NCBI GenBank assembly: GCA_016713885.1
Contig: JADJOF010000006.1
Span: 1-64,000 of the forward strand
Length of the DNA: 64,000 nucleotides
Direction: 5' to 3'
Origin: Bdellovibrionales bacterium
GTDB taxonomy: Bacteria; Bdellovibrionota; Bdellovibrionia; Bdellovibrionales; JAMPXM01
Positions within the stretch are counted from its first letter, which is position 1, and each line of letters starts with the position of its first letter. A program made the position numbers and the translations under genes. This document shows positions 17,022 through 24,845 of the stretch, piece by piece. The notes beneath the pieces were generated by a model, which was not told the DNA's origin, did not search any database, and worked only from the letters and a program-made list of their open reading frames with translations.

Positions 17022-17966
17022 ATGAGGACGCGAGCGTTACTTGTATCCGCATCGATTCTTGTCTTTGGCATTTCGCTTAAGGCGCAAGAGACGGTCAATG
17101 GCGTCGAAGTGAAGGTGGACCCTGAGGAACGAGTTTTACTTCGTCCTCGCGAGACGAATTTCACTCGATTTATTGAACAGCCCGATGCGCGAGCCGAGAT
17201 GAAACGGGCCCTCTCTGAGTTTCACGATGCTTCGAGAGAGGCGCGCCGTTCGTTTCTGTCACTTCATCAAAATATGCAGAGACTCCATTGGACCGACCGC
17301 GATGTTGTGAAGCTTGGTGTGTATTCCGCGAAAAACAAGGTGAACTTTCGTATCTATGAGGCAGCGGCGCAAAGGGCAATGGATGCCTATACGAAGTTTT
17401 ATAAAATAAAAAAGAAGGCGGCTGAGGTCTACGCCCAAGCATTTGAGATCGAGCCAGGAGTTCAGGTTCAGCAGAACGGTTGGAGCCGCGAGAAGTTTGT
17501 CGGAAAAGATCAAGCGCTGTTCATGGCCGCACTCGACGGCGGCTACAAGGGTGTACCTATCGACTTTATTGATCATCTTCGTCAAGTTGAACGCGAGATG
17601 AAAGAGCTTCCAGAGAAAGAGCTTAACGTCAATTCGAAGACAAAGGTGCTCACTGCAAGTGGAGCAGTCGACGAACAGTTGAATAGGATGATTCGAGCCG
17701 AAAAGGAGGGGATTACCCTTCCGGCGAGACATTTAATGCGTCCCGAAGCGAATTGGGGCAAGAGTTTATCGAAAGCGATAACGGATCTTAATTTGAAGCG
17801 TGCGCGGGCCGGCGGAGGCGGAGGGCTTGCGATTGCGACAGGCGTTGTGGCCGCGTTCGCGAGCGGAGTTGCGAGTGCAGGTGAGACTGAGAGTGCAGTC
17901 GATGACACCGACGCTGATTTTAGTCGCCAATCCTGGTCGCGCCCGACACGCAGAACATCGCGCTAG
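17022..17966 (+). CDS. Secreted protein with C-terminal hydrophobic/SWARP tail (paralogue 3)
   Basis: 314 residues from the ATG at 17022. The signal peptide is MRTRALLVSASILVFGISLKA. The middle is rich in charged helices (KRALSEFHDASREARRSFLS, KFYKIKKKAAEVYAQAFEIE). The C-terminal hydrophobic stretch GGLAIATGVVAAFASGVASA is followed by GETESAV, an Asp-rich spacer and the tail RQSWSRPTRRTSR. It lies 15 bases after paralogue 2, on the same strand. The gene converges with a DUF1402 gene whose stop is 5 bases away. Confidence 0.7.
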   Translation: MRTRALLVSASILVFGISLKAQETVNGVEVKVDPEERVLLRPRETNFTRFIEQPDARAEMKRALSEFHDASREARRSFLSLHQNMQRLHWTDRDVVKLGVYSAKNKVNFRIYEAAAQRAMDAYTKFYKIKKKAAEVYAQAFEIEPGVQVQQNGWSREKFVGKDQALFMAALDGGYKGVPIDFIDHLRQVEREMKELPEKELNVNSKTKVLTASGAVDEQLNRMIRAEKEGITLPARHLMRPEANWGKSLSKAITDLNLKRARAGGGGGLAIATGVVAAFASGVASAGETESAVDDTDADFSRQSWSRPTRRTSR

Positions 17967-17970
17967 AGTT

Positions 17971-18966
17971 TTAGCGAACGGCCGCGCGAATTTCTTTCTC
18001 AAATGCATTGGCATACCAGCCAAAATAGTTTTCTTGCGGTGCCTTTCGCTCTTGGCGAAAGCGCTCAGCCGCGTAGAAGGCACGTTGGTACTCATTTCCC
18101 AGGTTGTAGAGCGTCGCGGTCACGCCGAGGTTCCCAGAGATATCGAAACACGAGACGTCGCGGTACACCTGCATCGCCGTACGCAAGTACGCTGCGATGT
18201 AGTGAATGGTCGCGTGGGGGTCGAGCACGGTCTGAAGTGAAGACGCGAAGTCTCCAAATTGAATTTTCTTAACGCCACTGACTTTAGCGACGACATCATT
18301 GAGTGACCAAATCAGAACCGGATTGAACTGCGCGATACCATAGGTGCCGATGCCGCTGAGCGAAGAGCGGAGGTAGGCTCCGTCATAGGCCGACATGAAG
18401 TAGTCGACGCATTTCCACTTCCAGTAGTTCGGAATCGATGCCGACATACATGCTTTGACTTCGGGATCTTTTGCGAGTTCCTGGAGTTGTGCAGATTTTG
18501 CGGCAAGCTGTGTGCCTTTGACGCCACTGAGTTTATCCTGCAGGGCGCGGTCGAGAAAGCCATTGAAGCTCATTTCGACGACGATCGGCGCCAAAACAAG
18601 CGCCGGGTCGATGCCATAGGCGCGACCGGCTTTCTTGATTTCATCGATAAGGCCGAGGCGCTGGAGCTCGCGCAGGATCTCCGGCACTCGCTTCGCGCCG
18701 AACGCTCGGATCTTTGCAGTGGAGGCTGCGTCTGGCTCATTGGGCACGGAGATTTGTTCAAAAGCCAAAAGGCGCAATTTTGAGTTTCGTGGGAGTGACG
18801 GAATGTTCGTGTTCTGATTTCCGGGCGTGAGCCTTTGAACGTCGCGATCCGAGCAGGCCCGGTACGGAGCGCCACCGAGGAAGGGGTTTTGAGCTAGCGC
18901 TGAGGAGCCGAGCAGGGAGCCTATTAAGAGGGTCATCATCGATTGTTTGAGGTGAGAAAAAATCAT
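17971..18966 (-). CDS. DUF1402 family exported protein
   Basis: 331 residues from the ATG at 18966, preceded by AGGAG. The signal peptide is MIFSHLKQSMMTLLIGSLLG, then SSALAQ. The mature domain shows AGRAYGIDPALVLAPIVVEM and LSGIGTYGIAQFNPVLIW, which match DUF1402 proteins. Their fold resembles lytic transglycosylases (a YGID...E...GIAQ pattern), so peptidoglycan binding or cleavage is plausible, with the Glu of VVEMSF a candidate catalytic residue. This is family resemblance, not proof. It converges on the SWARP-tail genes. Confidence 0.75.
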   Translation of the reverse strand: MIFSHLKQSMMTLLIGSLLGSSALAQNPFLGGAPYRACSDRDVQRLTPGNQNTNIPSLPRNSKLRLLAFEQISVPNEPDAASTAKIRAFGAKRVPEILRELQRLGLIDEIKKAGRAYGIDPALVLAPIVVEMSFNGFLDRALQDKLSGVKGTQLAAKSAQLQELAKDPEVKACMSASIPNYWKWKCVDYFMSAYDGAYLRSSLSGIGTYGIAQFNPVLIWSLNDVVAKVSGVKKIQFGDFASSLQTVLDPHATIHYIAAYLRTAMQVYRDVSCFDISGNLGVTATLYNLGNEYQRAFYAAERFRQERKAPQENYFGWYANAFEKEIRAAVR

Positions 18967-19231
18967 AGGCTCCTGCCGAAAATTGGGCATCGTGTGTTGG
19001 TCGAGATCGTCTTTACGGCAAGCCCCCGCGCATTTACTCGCTATGGCGTCTCGACCCGTCGATGTATTGCGAGCATGATGCCGTTGGTATCTATGTCGTC
19101 GGTGCGCGATTCAGGTGACCAAAGAATTGACAATGTCGATGGGCGTCTGAACGCCGCTTGCTCAGGGGTTTTGCGACAAAAGTCGAGTGAGGCTCTCAAA
19201 CTGAGGTCTAAAAGGGCCGATAAGAAGGTCG
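18967..19231. other. Intergenic region between divergent genes
   Basis: About 265 bases expected to hold two promoters. No reading frame, repeat or RNA gene could be supported. Confidence 0.35.
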
Positions 19232-20914
19232 ATGTATCGTCTGCGGCGAGCCTTCATTCTCACGGTGTTTTTGTTTGTCGGAGCGGCCGAAGCGCAGCTT
19301 GTCGATATCCCTCCGTCCAAGCAGATGATGGATGGTGTTTGTGTCGATACGCAAGGTCGCGAAAGTGCGGCGCGCGATGTCGGCAGCGGCCCTGATGCCG
19401 ATAAAGACTACCTTCAGAAGATTCCGTCATGTCGAAGTCAAGTGACGTGCCTGAGCCGCGAGCGTCTTGAGTATCTTGAACGCGTGGGCATGATGCCGAT
19501 GGGTCTGAAGAATCCGCAAGAATACTTTAAGGCCGCTGCACCTTTGGCGGCAAGAATGAGTTGTTACGAGGATCAGGCCAATGTCGAACGCCAAGTTCTT
19601 GAGCTCGACGACATCTTGAAGAAGTCAAAGAAGCTCATGCCCTATGAGACAATGCTCTCGACAGAGATCACGCTCGATCTTGCCCAGCAAGGACGAGAGT
19701 TTATCAAAGACAATCGCGCGGCGGTACAGGCGCTCGCCGACTGCTATCAGCTAGATGCTGAATATGACGAGCGCAAGGACGAGAAGCTGAGTCCCACTGC
19801 GAAGCTCGCGCTCTACAACAAGTCTGATTTGAGAAAGCGATCCGAGGCTCCGTTTTGCGAGCCGCTTTGGAGTGGAAAATCGAATATCGCGGGGACGCTA
19901 AAGAATCTAAAGGAGTTTCGTCAGACGTTGTTGGCACTACAGGTTGACGAATACAAGAAGTCACTCTCATCCAAAGAATTTGAGACTCTCTATCGAGCGA
20001 TGTCGCTTGATCAGCTTTCTGAGGACGACGTGCATCGCACGTTGAAGCCATTGAGTTCAATTGGACTGGTATCCAATCCCCTGTACTCCGATGCACCAAA
20101 GGTCTTGATGCCAGCGACTGATGATGAGTTGCATGGGCTTGGAGCGTTCCACAAAGATCTCGCCAAGCGATATCCCGAAGTTAAGATGAAAGAGGCGCTT
20201 CTCTCAAACTTAAATCGCTTGATCGAAATGGATCCGATGCTGATCTACTTCGATAAGTCGCGCCCAACGAGCGCGGATATGGCCAAAGCGTTTAAGCAGT
20301 ATGTGGCGAATTTGAAGACGGAGAGTTTTGAGGACGGACTATCGGACTTTCAATTCTACGAGTATCCGAAGCTTGTCGATTCGATAGTGAAAGAGTATCC
20401 ACCAGACATGCGTGGAGACGCCTGTGCTGTCGCCGAGTACGTGCATCGGCGGAGTCGTGAGATTGCGGGGCTACCGGCGACCATGCTGATGGATGTGACA
20501 ACGGTTGCGGGACTTGGCGGAGCGCTGAATATTCCTGTCCTTCTAAAGCTGAGCGGTGCGAAGGCTGCGAAGGGAGCGGTGGGTCGGGCCGGAGCTTTTC
20601 TGTCGGCTGGAATGGCGCCGGGTATGGCGCTGATGACAGACATGGCGGTCACGCGCGGTCTTTCGGTCAAATTTGAGAAAGACATGTGTCAGTCGCTTCA
20701 AGGGCAAACAAATGGGATGTGTCGTTCGGCAAAGATCAATCGCGACTTGATTGAACTGCAAATTCAAGGCGCGATGATGGCGGCAATGCCGGTCGTGATG
20801 AAGGCAACGAGCTCATTCGGTGCGGCTCGAGCGGCGAAAGCTTCACAGGCTGAGGCCGTGAGTTCCGCGCCGGCGAATACATTCCGTCGACACAAGAACG
20901 AACGGAAGCGCTAA
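19232..20914 (+). CDS. Large secreted protein of unknown function
   Basis: 560 residues. The signal peptide is MYRLRRAFILTVFLFVGAAE, then AQLV. Several Cys residues early in the mature part (DGVCVDTQG, IPSCRSQVTCLSRE) suggest disulfides. The long middle is helical. A Gly/Ala-rich hydrophobic region (TTVAGLGGALNIPVLL and RAGAFLSAGMAPGMALMTDM) may insert in a membrane. The end, SQAEAVSSAPANTFRRHKNE plus a basic tail, has a faint resemblance (AEAV followed by a basic end) to the three SWARP-tail proteins just upstream. No family is recognised. AAGG lies just before the ATG. Confidence 0.65.
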   Translation: MYRLRRAFILTVFLFVGAAEAQLVDIPPSKQMMDGVCVDTQGRESAARDVGSGPDADKDYLQKIPSCRSQVTCLSRERLEYLERVGMMPMGLKNPQEYFKAAAPLAARMSCYEDQANVERQVLELDDILKKSKKLMPYETMLSTEITLDLAQQGREFIKDNRAAVQALADCYQLDAEYDERKDEKLSPTAKLALYNKSDLRKRSEAPFCEPLWSGKSNIAGTLKNLKEFRQTLLALQVDEYKKSLSSKEFETLYRAMSLDQLSEDDVHRTLKPLSSIGLVSNPLYSDAPKVLMPATDDELHGLGAFHKDLAKRYPEVKMKEALLSNLNRLIEMDPMLIYFDKSRPTSADMAKAFKQYVANLKTESFEDGLSDFQFYEYPKLVDSIVKEYPPDMRGDACAVAEYVHRRSREIAGLPATMLMDVTTVAGLGGALNIPVLLKLSGAKAAKGAVGRAGAFLSAGMAPGMALMTDMAVTRGLSVKFEKDMCQSLQGQTNGMCRSAKINRDLIELQIQGAMMAAMPVVMKATSSFGAARAAKASQAEAVSSAPANTFRRHKNERKR

Positions 20915-20923
20915 GCAAGCGAG

Positions 20924-22147
20924 CTAGTGCTTTTTTGAATAGCCGTCGAAGTTGCGTGGCATCGCGACCCAGTCGCGGAGCGCGAAAATCGTGCGAAAGT
21001 AAGGGAGATAGGGAAGTGGGCCGAAGGCGGATGGACCGGCCTCTTGGTAGGCATCATCGTCATAGAGCGCGCGGAACACTTTGACCCGGCAGATTTTCTT
21101 CGCGCGTTCGGCGATCTTGTGGAGAACAGCGAAGTTATCGATGTACGCGCGTTCCATCGGCTATGTGCCAGTGAGTTCGTCCTCAAGTGCAAGTTCGACC
21201 GGAAGCTGTTCGTTGATCGCGGCGCAGAAACCTGGTGGAACTTCTTCGGCAAGACCGATCTCGGCAAGGCGCTCGGGAGGTGTGGCGAGACGGAAGTAGC
21301 CGCGCGTGGCTTTCATCGCGCGGAGGGCGCGCATCGAGGCGTTTTTATCGACCGGCGACCATTGCGCGGCTTGAATCCATCCGCGATCAAGGTATTCGCG
21401 ATAGGCACGGCGTTCGACATCAAGAACCGTGAGGCCGGCTGACGCCATCTGAAAGTTTTCGGTCGAAAGCAGAAGTGAGGCGAGTTGGCGAGTTTTGGCC
21501 AAAGCTTCGATTGGATTAAAGTCGGCCGAGCCTTTGATTAAACGGACTTTAATTGCGCTCAGGATATCGAGAGTTTCTGGGAGCGGAAGAAAAGAGGGCA
21601 ACGTAAAGATCTTCTTATCAGCAATCAGTTTCAGCGGTGGTGCGGTTTCGATGTCCCAGCGCTCGCCAGTATCGATCGCGTCTAGGAACCCAAGATCGGC
21701 GCTTAGTTTTTTGATAAACGAGCGACTTTTGATCCAGTCATTTTGATAGCGGAGCAGAAATTCACGTGTCGCCTTGGCGACGAGCGGCGTTTTACGGCCA
21801 TAGTCGACCGTGGCCTCTTGATCGGCGCCCCAGTATAGCAGGGGATTGAGCTTTGGGCCGACATCTGTTTTTTCATTGAGCGTAGCTTGAGGTAGAGCAG
21901 GTTTAAAGAAGCTGGCCGAATTGAGGAAATCTCGATCGCCAAGGTAGGTCTCGCGATAGTCGACTTGCTCTTGGACAATCTCTTCGACCTGCCGGTCGAT
22001 GTCTTTCCGTAATAACGCTTCGGTGCCGACAATTGTTGCTGCCGTAAGCGTGAGAAACGACCCTGATGCAATCACCAGGGAAACAACCACGGTCTTTCGA
22101 CTTATGCCGGTTGAGTGCTCAACCAGGTTTTCACGTATATTTTCCAC
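20924..22147 (-). pseudogene. Membrane-anchored exported protein with an in-frame amber stop
   Basis: The ATG at 22147 opens MENIRENLVEHSTGISRKTV and a single membrane anchor (VVSLVIASGSFLTLTAATIV), followed by a soluble domain of about 290 residues. A TAG at 21161-21163 stops the frame after ELTGT. The same frame is then open for 78 more codons, beginning PMERAYIDNFAVLHKIAERA and ending DWVAMPRNFDGYSKKH. That segment has no start signal of its own and reads as a natural continuation. One base change would restore about 407 residues. Alternatively the 328-residue product is real and the rest is a small separate gene. It overlaps the end of the desaturase gene by 46 bases, so the two are co-transcribed. 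The function is unknown. Confidence 0.55.
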
Positions 22148-23328
22148 GCCTGAATAGCATTGTTCATCTCTATGCGTGCAAGCTCAAGCTCTGCTCGCTT
22201 TTCTTGTAAACTAATATGCATTTGCTCACTCATGCGGCGAACCTCTGCTGTTTTGGAGATGCGATACTCGTTGAATTCGTCTTTATGGCGAGCGAATTCA
22301 GTCTGGATCTCTTTCCAGCGCTTTTGCGTATTGACGATTCGCTCGCGAAGCGCCTGGACCCGCTCAGAACTGGCGCCTTTGGCAACAATTCGTTTTTCCT
22401 CCATCGCGATACGCGCCTTTAGGATCTCTTCAGGCGAGACTCTTTTAAGTTTATGGGCCAGGCCGACAGCAGCCAGTGTGCGAATGCACCACTTTGTCGG
22501 ATCCCATTGATACCAGCGAATGCCGTTTCGATAGTCCGCTTGAAAAAAGTGGTGGTAATTGTGATAGCCCTCGCCAAAAGTCAGGAACGCCATGGTCACG
22601 CTGTCCTTGGCTGAATTTCGATCCGTATAGGGCTGATTGCCAAAAGTATGGGCCGCCGAATTGATTAGAAAAGTGCTGTGTTGCGACAATACGATCCGCA
22701 AGAGACCGCCGACCAGCATGCCGGTTCCAAAGCCAAAACCAAAGAGCACTCCGAGAAGACCCGGAACGATGAAGCCCATAAAGATCGCAATTAAAACATA
22801 ATAATTGTGTTGAATCCGAATCCAGCGGTTCTTCCAAAGATCCTTCGCGTAGACGTTGGCTTCGGGATGGCGATCGCGCATCAGCATCCAGCCGAGATGG
22901 GCGTAGAAAAATCCGCGATTGATTGAGTACGGATCCTCGTCGGTGTCGACTTCGCGATGATGGCGTCGGTGATCGGTGGACCAGCGAACGGCCGATCCCT
23001 GAAAGGCCATCGAGGCAACCAAGAGAAAGAGAAATTGAATAAACGGCGGCACATCAAAACTGCGGTGGGAGAAGTAACGATGATAGGCCACGGTGATGCT
23101 CATATTGCTGATCGTATAGAGGGCGACAAGAAAAACAGTGAGTCCCCAGCTCCAGCCATATTCATAGATATGGAGAGGGACGAGAATCGCGGCCAGGATC
23201 GGTGTCACGACCAAGAAGATGGCGCTGACCCAGTTGACCTCGTGGAGGAACTCGCGAAAGGTCATGGCTGAGTAGGGTTTCAATGTGGTTACGGGGTTTG
23301 CCTGCTCGGTTGATGGCTCTGAACTCAT
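22102..23328 (-). CDS. Acyl-CoA/lipid delta-9 fatty acid desaturase
   Basis: 408 residues from the ATG at 23328, preceded by AGGAG. It is an integral membrane di-iron enzyme that introduces a cis double bond into saturated acyl chains. All three histidine boxes are present: HRYFSH, HRRHHREVDTDEDPY and GEGYHNYHHFFQADYRNG, in the spacing of the stearoyl-CoA desaturase class. Four hydrophobic segments are visible (for example AIFLVVTPILAAILVPL and LLGVLFGFGFGTGMLVGGLL). A C-terminal extension of about 100 residues is highly charged and likely coiled coil (RVQALRERIVNTQKRWKEI, EKRAELELARIEMNNAI); this is longer than usual and may mediate contacts. Confidence 0.93.
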   Translation of the reverse strand: MSSEPSTEQANPVTTLKPYSAMTFREFLHEVNWVSAIFLVVTPILAAILVPLHIYEYGWSWGLTVFLVALYTISNMSITVAYHRYFSHRSFDVPPFIQFLFLLVASMAFQGSAVRWSTDHRRHHREVDTDEDPYSINRGFFYAHLGWMLMRDRHPEANVYAKDLWKNRWIRIQHNYYVLIAIFMGFIVPGLLGVLFGFGFGTGMLVGGLLRIVLSQHSTFLINSAAHTFGNQPYTDRNSAKDSVTMAFLTFGEGYHNYHHFFQADYRNGIRWYQWDPTKWCIRTLAAVGLAHKLKRVSPEEILKARIAMEEKRIVAKGASSERVQALRERIVNTQKRWKEIQTEFARHKDEFNEYRISKTAEVRRMSEQMHISLQEKRAELELARIEMNNAIQAWKIYVKTWLSTQPA

Positions 23329-23496
23329 TCGCACTCCTTTGCGCTCCGTCGTATCGATTGGTGAAACATCGACGATGACAGTCCCGTTTATGATAGCTTC
23401 GACTGTGAAATGAAGCCACGACAAATCTTAGACAGAAATGACGTTCTTTGGCTTAGACTTTCTTGGCATGATCCAGAAGATGAGGGGAGTTGAGCG

Positions 23497-24153
23497 ATGC
23501 GCAAAATGATGCTTCAGGTCGGGTGCGCTGTATTCGCTTTGGCGGCGTCGGTCGCTTTCGCTACGGTTGCGACTGAACCTGTTAAAATTCTTTTTATCGG
23601 CGATTCTCTCACGCAGGGCTACGGCGTGCGAGCGGACGAGGCGTTCCCGGAAGTGCTGGGGCGACTTTTGGAGACGCGCGGGAACAAAGTGCAGATCGTC
23701 AATGGCGGCATCAGCGGTTCAATGACCGCGGCGGCCGATCAGCGGTTACGCTGGTATTTAAAGGCGAAGCCTACGATTGTCGTATTTGCTCTAGGTGCGA
23801 ATGACGGCCTTAAAGGCACGCCGGCCGATGTGATTGAGGCGAATTTGGATCGCGCCATTCAGTACGCCAAGTCGAAAGATGTGCGCGTAGTTTTGACGGG
23901 GCAGAAGATTTTTAAAAATTTTGGTACGGACTACGTTAAGGCTTTTGATGGTGTGTTTCCGCGGCTAGCGAAAAAGCACCGCGTGGTCTTCATGCCTTTT
24001 CTCTTAGAGGATGTAGCGTTAAAAACGGAGCTCAATCAACCTGATGGGCGTCATCCCAATGCAGAAGGGCATAAGCGCATTGCCGAGAATCTGGTTAAGC
24101 TGATTGAACCCATGATCAAGTCTACGACAGAATCGCGATTGGATAAGAAATAA
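23497..24153 (+). CDS. tesA: TesA-like arylesterase / lysophospholipase (GDSL)
   Basis: 218 residues. The signal peptide is MRKMMLQVGCAVFALAASVA, then FA. SGNH-hydrolase blocks are complete: block I GDSLTQGYGV (nucleophile Ser), block II with the Gly of NGGISGSMTA, block III GANDGLKG, and block V DGRHPNAEGH with the Asp and His of the catalytic triad. Periplasmic TesA hydrolyses acyl esters and thioesters. It lies directly upstream of the ABC ATPase gene (1-base gap), reproducing the common tesA-ybbA-ybbP order, which supports the assignment of all three. Confidence 0.9.
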   Translation: MRKMMLQVGCAVFALAASVAFATVATEPVKILFIGDSLTQGYGVRADEAFPEVLGRLLETRGNKVQIVNGGISGSMTAAADQRLRWYLKAKPTIVVFALGANDGLKGTPADVIEANLDRAIQYAKSKDVRVVLTGQKIFKNFGTDYVKAFDGVFPRLAKKHRVVFMPFLLEDVALKTELNQPDGRHPNAEGHKRIAENLVKLIEPMIKSTTESRLDKK

Positions 24154-24154
24154 A

Positions 24155-24845
24155 ATGCACGTGCTTGAAGTCAAAGATGTGAATAAGTCGTTTCCGTTGC
24201 CTGTTCAAGACGGAGAAACCGGCGCCAGTCGTCTTATGGTCCTGAGTGGCGTGTCGTTTGTCGTCGAGCACGGTGAGACGGTCGCGATTATGGGGCCGTC
24301 GGGTGGTGGAAAATCGACGCTGCTCTCGCTTCTCTCTGGTCTTGATCGCCCTGATCATGGGCAAATCTTGGTGCTCGATAAAGACATTGCCGCGATGACT
24401 TCGACTGAGCTCAACGCCTTTCGCGCCCGATCCATCGGCATTGTCTTTCAACAGTTTCAATTGCTTGAACATTTCAGCGCGCTTGAAAATGTTCGGTTGC
24501 CGCTCGATCTTCGTGGCGTTCCGGCGCACGAAGCGGATCGCATCGCTCTTGAGAAGCTCGACCGTGTTGGTCTAAAAAGCCCGATCGCATCACTTTCCGG
24601 ACCAGATGAGTCAGGGCGAGTGTCAGCGTGTGGCGATCGCACGAGTATTGGCGATGGGAGCACAGCTGATTTTTGCGGATGAGCCGACTGGAAGTCTTGA
24701 CGCGAAGAATGGAAAAGCTGTTATGGATCTGCTCTTTGCGTCGGCTAAAGAGTCTGGCGCAGCGGTGGTGCTGGTGACTCACGATGCGGAGCTGGCCAAG
24801 CGCTGCCATCGAATGCTGAAAATTGAGAATGGTCAGCTCTCGTGA
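24155..24845 (+). pseudogene. LolD/YbbA-type ABC transporter ATPase, frameshifted
   Basis: The ATG at 24155 gives a typical ABC ATPase: Walker A MGPSGGGKSTLLSLLSGL, Q-loop VFQQFQLLEH, then a break near 24602. Removing one C from the CC pair there restores the signature LSGQMSQGECQRVAIARVL, followed in the second frame by Walker B LIFADEPTGSLD and the H-loop VLVTHD. Repaired length is about 229 residues. The partner permease starts within the stop codon. YbbA/LolD-like ATPases energise export of lipoproteins or lipids from the inner membrane. The break is a run-length change and may be an assembly error. Confidence 0.85.
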
